IMG/VR virus record: IMGVR_UViG_3300027763_000265
Span: 1-21,761 of that record
Reading direction: 5' to 3' (one strand)
From: a virus
Length of the DNA: 21,761 nucleotides
Positions 11,977 to 19,347 of the stretch are shown piece after piece. A program made the translations under genes and the position numbers. Positions within the stretch are counted from its first letter, which is position 1. Each line of letters begins with the position of its first letter. The notes beneath the pieces were generated by a model. That model was not told the DNA's origin, did not search any database, and was given only the letters and a program-made list of their open reading frames with translations.

Positions 11977-12132
11977 ATGCAACCTCAGCGCCTCCAGCGC
12001 CGCACCATCACCCTTGACCTGCCACCAGAGCAAATTGCGTGGCTTGATCTTCAGGCTGGTCAGTTGATGTCCCGATCGGCTTTCGTCCGACAGATGATCG
12101 CCGCAGCAATGCAGCAACAGCCCACAGCATGA
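11977..12132 (+). CDS. Ribbon-helix-helix DNA-binding protein (51 aa)
   Basis: I place the start at ATG 11977, after the two-way promoter, rather than at 11917 inside it. The 51-residue product has the RHH plan: a strand RRTITLDLP (8-16), a helix PEQIAWLDLQAGQ and a helix SRSAFVRQMIAAAMQQQ. RHH proteins of this size (Arc/CopG type) bind as dimers through the strand and often repress their own promoter. The promoter arms at 11919-11976 and 9394-9445 are candidate operators; this is inference. The stop overlaps the primase start (ATGA), so the regulator and primase are coupled. Confidence 0.8.
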   Translation: MQPQRLQRRTITLDLPPEQIAWLDLQAGQLMSRSAFVRQMIAAAMQQQPTA

Positions 12133-14579
12133 GCAAAATTACAGATCTAGCCAACGGCCATTGGCCGTCAATTCTTGGCGCCCTTGCTGGCATCACAGCC
12201 GACCAGCTCACCGACAAACACCAACCGTGCCCCCTTTGTGGTGGCGAAGACCGCTACCGTTTTGATGACCGCGAAGGCAACGGCACTTGGTTCTGCAATC
12301 AATGCGGTGGCCCAAACTGCAACGGCGGTGCTGGCAATGGCATGACATTGCTGATGCGCCGCAACAACTGGTCATTCAAAGAAGCAGCTACTCGCATCGA
12401 ACACCACCTCGGCGTCGCCCCGAAGCGCCCACAGCCACCGATTAAAGGCGCTGAGTCCGTCTGGCACTACAGCCAAGATTTCATCGTTTGCCGCTTCCCT
12501 AATAAGCAGATCAGACCTCTGTGCTGGGATGGTTCCACATGGTGTTGGAAGGCACCACCTGCACCTCGGCCACTCCTCAACCTTAATGCACTAGCAACCA
12601 AACCCGACGCAACCGTACTGATTGTTGAAGGCGAAAAGACCGCTGACGCAGCCGCCAAGCTTTACCCAAAGGCAGTGGTCACCACCTGGCCATCAGGTTG
12701 CAAGGCCATCGATAAAGCCGACTGGTCGCCCATAGCCAATCGGCGGATCATCCTTTGGCCTGATGCCGATCAACCTGGCCGTCAAGCTATGGATCGGCTA
12801 TCGCGCAAGCTGCTGCAACTTGGCGTTGATCGCCTGCAAATTGCATCACCACCCCAAGACGCCACAGAAGGCTGGGACTTAGCCGATGCTCAATGGTCAA
12901 TCGAGGAAGCAGCCGCCTACATCAAGACCAACATCTCCCAACCACTGGAGCCCATTGCTCCACCGCCGCAGGATGGTGAGCCTGCCGATCCAGAACCAGA
13001 ACCCGAGCCATCAGAGCTTCCTTTCCGTTGCCTTGGTTTTGATCGCGGTTCCTACTTCTATCTGCCAACCGCTGGTGGTCAGGTCATTGAGCTAACAGCT
13101 AGCCAGCACACCAAACTCAACCTCCTGAATCTGGCGCCTCTCAAATGGTGGTTGGCTGCCTACAACAAAGGCACTGGTCCCAATTGGGATCAAGCAGCCG
13201 ATAGCCTCATGTCGCTCTGTTTGGGCCAAGGCGTCTACGACTCGGATCGCGTCCGTGGTCGTGGTGCCTGGTACGACCGTGATCGCGTCATCGTTCACCT
13301 TGGTAATCGCCTCATCGTTGATGGCATCGAGCACGACATCTCCTCCCCACCGCTTACCCACTTTTTCTACGAACACGCCAAGCAGCTAACCGGACCCGCA
13401 GCCACGCCACTTTCAGATGAAATGGCAATCAAGATCCGCAACATCGCCACACGTTTTCGCTGGGAGGTGCCAGTAAACGCCTACTTCCTTCTTGGCTGGA
13501 CCGTCCTCGCCCCAGTCTGCGGTGCTCTGGACTGGCGCCCGCACGCTTGGATCACAGGTGGTGCAGGCACCGGCAAAACCACCATCCTCAAGCACTTTCT
13601 GCGCCCTCTCCTTGGCGGGATCTATCAAGCCGCAACAGGTGGCACAACTGAAGCGGGCCTTCGCGGCACTCTGCGCTCTGATGCAATCCCAGTTGTCTTT
13701 GATGAGTTCGAGCAGAATGAACAACGCGACAAACAGATCGTTCAAAACGTCCTTGCACTTGCTCGAATTGCATCATCAGAAGGCGGCAAAATCTACAAAG
13801 GCACCACCTCAGGTGGCGCAAATGCCTTTGAAATTCGCAGCATGTTCTGCGTTTCTTCCATCAACGTTGCACTCATTCAAAAGGCAGACATCGATCGCTT
13901 TTGCGTCCTGGGTCTTCGTAAGGATCCACTTGACAAAGACGAATGGACTGCCTTTGAGCAAGACATCCTCGCAACCGTCACGCCCGAACGTGGTCGTGAA
14001 TTGATCGCCCGCACGGTCCAAAACATCCCCACCATCCGCAAGAACGCCCACACCCTTGCCAAGGCCCTAGCCATCCAATTCGGCCAGCGCTACGGCGATC
14101 AATACGGCACCCTCCTAGCTGGCGCTTGGTCGCTATCCCCAGGCGGTGGTGAGCCACTCACCGTTGAGCAGGCTCACGCATGGATCAAAACCATGAACTG
14201 GGAATCCCAGCAAACCGATCCATCCGACGCCGATGAGGTCAAGTGCCTCAACCACATCCTCAACACCATGGTCCTTGCCGACAACCAGCGCATCACCATC
14301 CGCGAACTATTTGCCCTTGCACGCACCAGCCTGCAACTCGGCAACGAATCACCAGCCGCCATCCTTGCCCGCTACGGCATCAAATACCACGATGGTGGCA
14401 TCGCCATCGCCAACACCCAATCCAACCTGCAAAGCCTGCTCCGGGACACCCCATGGAGCGGTGGTGCTCACCGCCAAGCGTTACGCCGTATTGATGGCGC
14501 CGTGACAACTAGCCCAATTCGCTTTGAAAAAATGGGCACCATGCGCTGCACCCTCATTCCCATCGACCTCCTAGCGTGA
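12129..14579 (+). CDS. Primase-helicase (zinc ribbon, TOPRIM, P-loop ATPase)
   Basis: An 816-residue replication protein. The N-terminus is a primase zinc ribbon, CPLCGGEDRYRF (34-45) with CNQC (56-59). A TOPRIM-like region follows (VLIVEGEKTADA, Glu168; LWPDADQPGR, Asp212 and Asp214). A long linker with an acidic, Pro-rich part (near 280-300) leads to an ATPase domain with Walker A GGAGTGKTT (477-485) and Walker B VVFDEFEQ (Asp525, Glu526), like phage and plasmid DUF927/DUF5906-type helicases. It would make primers and unwind the fork. It overlaps the RHH gene's stop, and the first copy of the 9-base repeat overlaps its own stop codon. The protein is full length. Confidence 0.9.
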   Translation: MSKITDLANGHWPSILGALAGITADQLTDKHQPCPLCGGEDRYRFDDREGNGTWFCNQCGGPNCNGGAGNGMTLLMRRNNWSFKEAATRIEHHLGVAPKRPQPPIKGAESVWHYSQDFIVCRFPNKQIRPLCWDGSTWCWKAPPAPRPLLNLNALATKPDATVLIVEGEKTADAAAKLYPKAVVTTWPSGCKAIDKADWSPIANRRIILWPDADQPGRQAMDRLSRKLLQLGVDRLQIASPPQDATEGWDLADAQWSIEEAAAYIKTNISQPLEPIAPPPQDGEPADPEPEPEPSELPFRCLGFDRGSYFYLPTAGGQVIELTASQHTKLNLLNLAPLKWWLAAYNKGTGPNWDQAADSLMSLCLGQGVYDSDRVRGRGAWYDRDRVIVHLGNRLIVDGIEHDISSPPLTHFFYEHAKQLTGPAATPLSDEMAIKIRNIATRFRWEVPVNAYFLLGWTVLAPVCGALDWRPHAWITGGAGTGKTTILKHFLRPLLGGIYQAATGGTTEAGLRGTLRSDAIPVVFDEFEQNEQRDKQIVQNVLALARIASSEGGKIYKGTTSGGANAFEIRSMFCVSSINVALIQKADIDRFCVLGLRKDPLDKDEWTAFEQDILATVTPERGRELIARTVQNIPTIRKNAHTLAKALAIQFGQRYGDQYGTLLAGAWSLSPGGGEPLTVEQAHAWIKTMNWESQQTDPSDADEVKCLNHILNTMVLADNQRITIRELFALARTSLQLGNESPAAILARYGIKYHDGGIAIANTQSNLQSLLRDTPWSGGAHRQALRRIDGAVTTSPIRFEKMGTMRCTLIPIDLLA

Positions 14580-14588
14580 CAAATCCAC

Positions 14589-14738
14589 TGTTACGCTCAC
14601 TTCCCTTGCGCCGCAACGTTTGTCACGCTTGTCACGCTTTTTTTCAGGTGTCACGCTTTTTTGATTTTGTTACGCCGACCGTAACGCTGAGATCGCCTGC
14701 ACCGCAACCGATGTCACGCTTGTCACGCTTGTCACGCT
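14589..14738 (+). repeat. Left array of 9-base direct repeats TGTCACGCT
   Basis: Exact copies at 14621-14629, 14630-14638 (tandem), 14649-14657, and 14712-14720, 14721-14729, 14730-14738 (three in tandem). Variants at 14589-14597 (TGTTACGCT), 14668-14676 (TGTTACGCC) and 14680-14688 (CGTAACGCT). Several copies are head-to-tail with no spacer, so a bound protein would sit on one DNA face at roughly one turn. The reading frame across this stretch is a by-product of the repeats. Confidence 0.85.
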
Positions 14739-14824
14739 TCCGGGGAAACATAACCCCATATAGACAGAGAACCCCCCTTACCCCCTCTCACCCCTCTCTA
14801 TCTATATCTTTATTTATAGAAAAA
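14739..14824. other. Pyrimidine- and AT-rich core between the two repeat arrays
   Basis: The core has a short GGGG/CCCC hairpin (14742-14757), a pyrimidine run of C and T from about 14772 to 14800, and then an A/T-rich stretch (TATCTATATCTTTATTTATAG, 14798-14818). Such asymmetry is typical of a DNA unwinding element, or of a transcription start region. No DnaA box was recognised. Confidence 0.45.
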
Positions 14825-14904
14825 GAGTAACAAGCGTGACAATGGCTGCGCTGCAAGGGATCTCGGCGTAACAAGGACCGTGACACAGCGTGACAAACGT
14901 GACA
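14825..14904 (-). repeat. Right array of inverted 9-base repeats (AGCGTGACA)
   Basis: Exact inverted copies lie at 14833-14841 and 14887-14895. Variants lie at 14865-14873 (GGCGTAACA), 14877-14885 (ACCGTGACA), 14896-14904 (AACGTGACA), and a partial one near 14825. All point opposite to the left array, so the whole region is an imperfect large palindrome. Confidence 0.7.
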
Positions 14905-14973
14905 AGCCTTGCAAGCACTGGAGTAGCCGGAAATCCCGGCCACGCTGCTAGACCGATGCCTTAACCTGTACCT

Positions 14974-15300
14974 ATGGCAAAGAAAGGAACCAACGTTGAA
15001 GTCGATGGCCGTGTAAATGCGGTCTACGATCTTCTTTTGCAGGCATACAACCGCACGCAAATTGTGCGTCACTGTGCGGAACAGTGGGATATAAGCGAGC
15101 GGCAGGCCGAAAATTACATTGCGAGAGCTAGAAAACTTCAGCAAGAGGTGGCCGATCAAAACCGCGATGAATGGTTTGTCAGTGCCCTTTCCCGCTTGCA
15201 GGATTGCGAACGTGAAGCCCGGAAACGGGGCAACATCGGCGTCGCCATCAAAGCCGTTGAAACTCAGGCCCGGCTGCTTCGCTTTGACCTGAACGGATGA
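14974..15300 (+). CDS. terS: Terminase small subunit
   Basis: A 108-residue protein that would bind the packaging start site on phage DNA and load the large subunit. An N-terminal helix-turn-helix is visible (VDGRVNAVYDLLLQAYNRTQ, then CAEQWDISERQAENYIARAR), followed by helices (WFVSALSRLQDCEREARK, VAIKAVETQARLLRF) for oligomer formation. Length fits small terminases. The stop overlaps the large-subunit ATG (ATGA), a usual arrangement. The 9-base repeat array just upstream might be its target. A small hairpin GCCGG/CCGGC (14926-14940) precedes it; no clear promoter was found. Confidence 0.85.
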   Translation: MAKKGTNVEVDGRVNAVYDLLLQAYNRTQIVRHCAEQWDISERQAENYIARARKLQQEVADQNRDEWFVSALSRLQDCEREARKRGNIGVAIKAVETQARLLRFDLNG

Positions 15301-16643
15301 GCCTGCTCACCGGCATTGTTGAGTCGTCACCCTTGCTTGGCTTTCTCGTAAAGGCTGGCGATGGTATGGATGACGTGCTCCAACGCATCCGCAGCGACCT
15401 CCACCCTGGGCAGCTTGCGTTTGTTGATGACCAGACCACCAGCATCCTTGGAGTCTCCGCTGGCTACGGCGCCGGTAAGACGCGGGCACTATGCGCCAAG
15501 GCTGTGCACCTTGCCATGGCCAACCAAGGCTTCATTGGCGTGGTCATGGAGCCCACGGGTCCGCTGATCCGCGACATCTGGCAGAGCGACTTCGATGATT
15601 TTCTTGAGATGTACGACATCCCGTACACCTTCAGGGCCTCCCCACTGCCGGAGTACAACCTGCACCTACCCGGCGGCGACACCAAGATCCTGTGCCGCAG
15701 CTTTGAGAACTGGCAGCGGATCATCGGCATCAACGGCGCCTGGATCCTGGCTGACGAGATCGACACAGTGAACCCAGCGATTGCAAACAAGGCATTTCCC
15801 AAGATCCTGGGCCGCTTGCGTTCTGGCAATGTGCGGCAGTTTGCAGCCGCTTCGACACCAGAAGGCTTTCGCTGGATGTGGCAGACCTTCGCCAGTGAAG
15901 ACGGCAAGGGCCGTGAGGATCGGCGACTGATCAGGATGCGGACGCAGGACAACCCATACCTACCGCCTGACTTCATCGAGCGGATGCAGGCCAACTATGA
16001 CCCGCAACTGCTTAAGGCTTACCTCGACGGCGAGTTCGTCAACCTGACAACAGGTCAGGTATATGACCGCTTTGATCGTGCCAAGCATGTGTCAGGACAA
16101 TGTCCAGACATCAGCCGCGAGCCGTTGCGGATCGGCGTGGACTTCAACGTGGGCAACATGTCCGCCGTGATCGCCATCCGCGTTGGCAAGAGCCTCTACG
16201 TCGTGGACGAGATCAGCGGTGCCCACGACACTGACGCACTGGCCCAGAAGATCAAGGCGCACTACCCAGATCACAAGATCTACGTTTACCCAGACGCCAG
16301 CGGCGGCAACCGCAGCACAAACGCAACACAAACCGATATTGCTATTCTTGAAAGCTATGGCATGTCTAACCAGTCACCTAAGGCTAATCCTCCTGTCCGG
16401 GATCGGGTGGCTGCTGTTCAGGCTTTGCTGGAAAATGGCAAAGGGGAAGTAAGGCTCAAGATCGCTGCATCATGCGTCAAAACCATTGAGTGCCTTGAGC
16501 TTCAGAGTTACACCGAGAAAGGCGATCCCGATAAAGATGCTGGCTACGACCACATGAACGACGCGCTGGGTTATCTCATCTGGCGTGAGTTCAACCCGCT
16601 ACACGCTGCTGCTGGCAGAGGAACGGGTATCAGGCTCTACTAG
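15297..16643 (+). CDS. terL: Terminase large subunit (packaging ATPase-nuclease)
   Basis: A 448-residue motor protein that pumps DNA into the procapsid and cuts it. The ATPase domain has Walker A GYGAGKT (56-62), Walker B WILADEID (149-156) and the coupling motif AASTPEG (184-190). The nuclease domain has RNase-H-like acids: IGVDFNVG (Asp282), VYPDASG (Asp333) and GYDHMNDALGYL (Asp418, Asp422). It is complete and slightly short for the family. ATG 15297 overlaps the small-subunit stop. Confidence 0.95.
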   Translation: MSLLTGIVESSPLLGFLVKAGDGMDDVLQRIRSDLHPGQLAFVDDQTTSILGVSAGYGAGKTRALCAKAVHLAMANQGFIGVVMEPTGPLIRDIWQSDFDDFLEMYDIPYTFRASPLPEYNLHLPGGDTKILCRSFENWQRIIGINGAWILADEIDTVNPAIANKAFPKILGRLRSGNVRQFAAASTPEGFRWMWQTFASEDGKGREDRRLIRMRTQDNPYLPPDFIERMQANYDPQLLKAYLDGEFVNLTTGQVYDRFDRAKHVSGQCPDISREPLRIGVDFNVGNMSAVIAIRVGKSLYVVDEISGAHDTDALAQKIKAHYPDHKIYVYPDASGGNRSTNATQTDIAILESYGMSNQSPKANPPVRDRVAAVQALLENGKGEVRLKIAASCVKTIECLELQSYTEKGDPDKDAGYDHMNDALGYLIWREFNPLHAAAGRGTGIRLY

Positions 16644-16668
16644 ACTGCGCGAATGATCTGGTAAGTAC

Positions 16669-17565
16669 ATGGCCCGCCGCTACTCCCGCGACAACCGAGG
16701 CCGCTTTGCAAGTGGTGGTAGCAGCAGCGGTGGCGGTGGAAAGGTTGGCGCTACAGCTCGTGGCGGCAGGCTTCGTACGGCAGCAGGTAATAAGCGGGCG
16801 ACTCAAACGACTATGGCAGCCCCTGCCAAACCATCTGGAACGATGGCAGGAAAGCTAAAACGGAATCCGACAGCCGCTAGCAAAATTAATGCGGCAAAAC
16901 CCGCAAAATCCAAACGCGTATTGGTCAAGGCAAATGCAAGACCTGAAAATTTATTCTCAAGAGCAACAAAATCAACGCCGGGTTATGGCACCGACGCAAA
17001 GGCAAACGTTGCAAATGCTAGAAAAACTGCCGAAGCAGCTGGCGCAAAAACAGCTGTAAAAAGCAATAAACGAAGTAGTGTTGTTGCTGGTGTAAGTTCA
17101 AAAACACCAAATCAAGTTGATTTCAATGCTTCGCATCCTTCGTGGGCAAACCCACGTCAGTCCGCAATTAAAGACAGAAGACGCAATCTCTTTTCAACAG
17201 CAAAAGCCGGTCACACAGTGCAACACGAGCTTGGTCACATCAGGCACAGTCCAATGAAAATGGCAAATAGTTTTGAAACGCAATTACGGAAGAAAGGGCA
17301 ACTTTATGCAGATGCAGACAAAATAGTCGGCACACAAAGACTGGCTAGGCGTGTAAGTCAGTACGCACGCACTAGTCCGGCAGAATTTACTGCTGAGACA
17401 AAAGCTGCATTGTCTCTTGGTAAGAAATATGACAACAAGGTAATGGGTCTATACCGAGAGATAACAGGTGAACGGTTGCCTTCAGTTAAGTCCCAGCAAC
17501 GGCAGCAAGGCGTTACAGGAAGTTATATATCCCCACGCGCCAAGCGCAAGCCCAAAAAGAAGTAA
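16669..17565 (+). CDS. Zincin-like metallopeptidase candidate with basic N-terminal tail
   Basis: A 298-residue protein. The first 130 residues are basic and low-complexity (MARRYSRDNRGRFASGGS start, then Gly/Ala/Lys-rich), probably disordered. The second half has VQHELGHIRH (HExxH at 186-190) and, about 50 residues on, QYARTSPAEFTAE, like the third-ligand Glu segment (Glu239 or Glu243) of gluzincin-type phage peptidases. It may cut a capsid or scaffold protein, or act on host targets. It lies between the terminase and portal genes, and its AT content is visibly higher than its neighbours', suggesting separate origin. The catalytic site is seen; the substrate is unknown. Confidence 0.6.
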   Translation: MARRYSRDNRGRFASGGSSSGGGGKVGATARGGRLRTAAGNKRATQTTMAAPAKPSGTMAGKLKRNPTAASKINAAKPAKSKRVLVKANARPENLFSRATKSTPGYGTDAKANVANARKTAEAAGAKTAVKSNKRSSVVAGVSSKTPNQVDFNASHPSWANPRQSAIKDRRRNLFSTAKAGHTVQHELGHIRHSPMKMANSFETQLRKKGQLYADADKIVGTQRLARRVSQYARTSPAEFTAETKAALSLGKKYDNKVMGLYREITGERLPSVKSQQRQQGVTGSYISPRAKRKPKKK

Positions 17566-17590
17566 GCTGACCAGGCCCAACTCCAATCCA

Positions 17591-17746
17591 ATGGAAGCCT
17601 TCCTAGACGCGCTGGACGACTTGATCGTTGACAGTGCCGAAGAACTGACTGCAATTGAACTGCTTGGCGCGTTGCAGCTCACGCAACAGCGCATCGCCTT
17701 GGACATCCTGACCGTTGGCGAAGAAGACGAAGAGGAAGCAGCATGA
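17591..17746 (+). CDS. Small acidic phage protein (51 aa)
   Basis: The ATG at 17591 gives 51 residues (MEAFLDALDDLIVDSAEELT at the start), helical and acidic, ending in EEDEEEAA. Longer in-frame upstream codons overlap the preceding gene and look like its shadow. The stop overlaps the next gene's ATG (ATGA). Function unknown; perhaps a head-assembly helper given its position. Confidence 0.65.
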   Translation: MEAFLDALDDLIVDSAEELTAIELLGALQLTQQRIALDILTVGEEDEEEAA

Positions 17747-17877
17747 CCTGCCCCATCGTTACCGCTGTCGGTCGTGCGCTCAAGCCCAAGGGTGACGAGC
17801 CACGCAAGCACCAAGTGATCAAGGTGGATTCAACCGGTCAGGCACGAATTACAATCGACCGCGTTCTCCCGCAGTAG
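17743..17877 (+). CDS. Small hypothetical protein (44 aa)
   Basis: An ATG overlapping the stop of the preceding gene opens a 44-residue frame (MTCPIVTAVGRALKPKGDEP at the start, a strand-like QARITIDRVLPQ end). The ATGA coupling supports it being translated. It ends 27 bases before the portal start. No family is recognised. Confidence 0.5.
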   Translation: MTCPIVTAVGRALKPKGDEPRKHQVIKVDSTGQARITIDRVLPQ

Positions 17878-17904
17878 ATTGTAAGAAAGTAGCGGCGCTG
17901 CATC

Positions 17905-19347
17905 GTGTATTCCGGCTTCAACCCATACAACATGCAGTTGACCCGCAAAGTTGCGGTTGTCAACGATCCCAACAGTGCCTGGGCCAATATGGAGCCCCAC
18001 TGGATCCTGATCGAGGATCTGATGGGTGGCACCTACGAGATGCGCCGTAAGCATCGCCGATACCTGCCACAGGAACCACGCGAGGAAGACGAGTCATATG
18101 ACAACCGGCTAGCACGCAGCGTTTGCCCGCCGTACTACCAGCGCCTTGAGCGGATGCTGGCTGGCATGTTGACCCGCAAGCCGGTACGCCTTGAAGAGGT
18201 GTCCGACGTGGTGCGTGAGCAACTGTTTGACGTAGACCTACAAGGCAACGACCTCAACATTTGGACCTATGAACTTGGACGCAAAATGGTTCGTTATGGC
18301 CACGCTGGCGTCCTTGTGGATGCTCCTGCTGCTGGTGAAAATGGACGACCATACTGGGTGACCTACACGCCACGGGACATCCTCGGCTGGCGTACCGAGA
18401 TGAGTGAAGGTGCCCAGAAGCTGACCCAGTTGCGGCTGATGGAACGCATCGTGGTTGCAGATGGTCTGTATGGCGAAAAACAGGTGGAACAAATCCGCGT
18501 GTTGACGCCTGGTGCGTTTGAACTGCACCAACGCAACGAGAAAGCAAGCTGGGAGATCGTTGATGAAGGCACCACCAGCCTTAGCGAGATCCCGTTCAGC
18601 GTGGCCTACTCCAACCGCGTTGGGATGTTTGAATCACGCCCGCCGATGGAAGACATCGCCGAGCTGAACCTTAAAACGTACCAGATCCAGTCCGACCTGG
18701 ACAACATGCTGCACATCAGCGGTGTTCCGATGCTGGCGTTCTATGGCTTCCCCACATCTGCCGAAGAGGTCAGCGCTGGCCCTGGTGAAGCGATCGCGTT
18801 CCCTGCTGATGGCCGCGCCGAGTACATCGAACCGGCTGGCAAGTCTTACGATTCTCAGTTCAAACGGCTGGAACAACTTGCTGGACAGATCAATGAGTTG
18901 GGTTTGTCCGCTGTCCTAGGCCAGAAGCTATCGGCTGAAACTGCCGAGGCCAAGCGCATCGATCGCAGCCAGGGTGACAGCACCATGATGGTGATCGCCC
19001 AGCAGGTGCAGGACACGATCGACAACTGCCTGCGGTTCCATGCCGAATACTTGAACATCCCGCAAGTGGGCAACAGCATCGTGAACCGCGACTTTGTTGG
19101 TGCGCGGCTTGAGCCAGCCGATCAGCTTGCCTTACTCCAGACTTACACCGCTGGTGTGATCAGCCAGAAGACGCTGCTGGAGCAACTAGCTAACGGTGAC
19201 GTGCTTGGCGATGACTTCGAGGTTGAGGAAGAACTGATGGCCACGCAAAACGGCGGTCTTATCGAAATGGCTGGCGGTCAGCAGCAGCAATCAGATCAAT
19301 CACAACCAGATCAGCAGATAATTCCTGAGGATCTCAGCACGCAATGA
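17905..19347 (+). CDS. Portal protein (DUF4055 type)
   Basis: A 480-residue protein that forms the dodecameric DNA channel at one capsid vertex. The N-terminal half matches the DUF4055 type: HWILIEDLMGGTYEMRRKHR, RLARSVCPPYYQRLERMLAG and MLTRKPV, with later YGHAGVLVDAPA and PFSVAYSNRVGMFESRPPME. The C-terminal quarter has an amphipathic part (QTYTAGVISQKTLLEQLANG) and a Gln-rich tail. The start is GTG 17905; ATG 17932 (MQLTRKVAVV) is an alternative. The stop overlaps the next gene's ATG (ATGA). Length is normal. Confidence 0.9.
   Translation: MYSGFNPYNMQLTRKVAVVNDPNSAWANMEPHWILIEDLMGGTYEMRRKHRRYLPQEPREEDESYDNRLARSVCPPYYQRLERMLAGMLTRKPVRLEEVSDVVREQLFDVDLQGNDLNIWTYELGRKMVRYGHAGVLVDAPAAGENGRPYWVTYTPRDILGWRTEMSEGAQKLTQLRLMERIVVADGLYGEKQVEQIRVLTPGAFELHQRNEKASWEIVDEGTTSLSEIPFSVAYSNRVGMFESRPPMEDIAELNLKTYQIQSDLDNMLHISGVPMLAFYGFPTSAEEVSAGPGEAIAFPADGRAEYIEPAGKSYDSQFKRLEQLAGQINELGLSAVLGQKLSAETAEAKRIDRSQGDSTMMVIAQQVQDTIDNCLRFHAEYLNIPQVGNSIVNRDFVGARLEPADQLALLQTYTAGVISQKTLLEQLANGDVLGDDFEVEEELMATQNGGLIEMAGGQQQQSDQSQPDQQIIPEDLSTQ

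Larger units (their letters stand above)
14573..14904. other. Candidate replication origin or packaging site: bipartite 9-mer array
   Basis: About 330 bases, almost all outside any gene, hold at least nine exact and six or more near copies of TGTCACGCT or its complement. The left set (14589-14738) points right and the right set (14825-14904) points left, with a pyrimidine-rich and AT-rich core between them. A single inverted copy lies at 14573-14581. Iterons beside a primase gene fit an origin; a site just before the terminase small-subunit gene fits a pac/TerS site; both readings stay open. Confidence 0.6.

Noticed and set aside
14576-14830. 84-codon plus-strand frame after the primase
   Set aside because: Its translation (VCHACHAF, MSRLSRLSRF) is just the 9-base repeats read as codons, and the rest is low-complexity; treated as non-coding.
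14589-14904. CRISPR array
   Set aside because: Repeats are 9 bases long, often in tandem, and in two orientations; no 25-37 base repeats with regular unique spacers.
15464-15994. 176-codon minus-strand frame
   Set aside because: Antisense shadow of the terminase large subunit, which has all its catalytic motifs.
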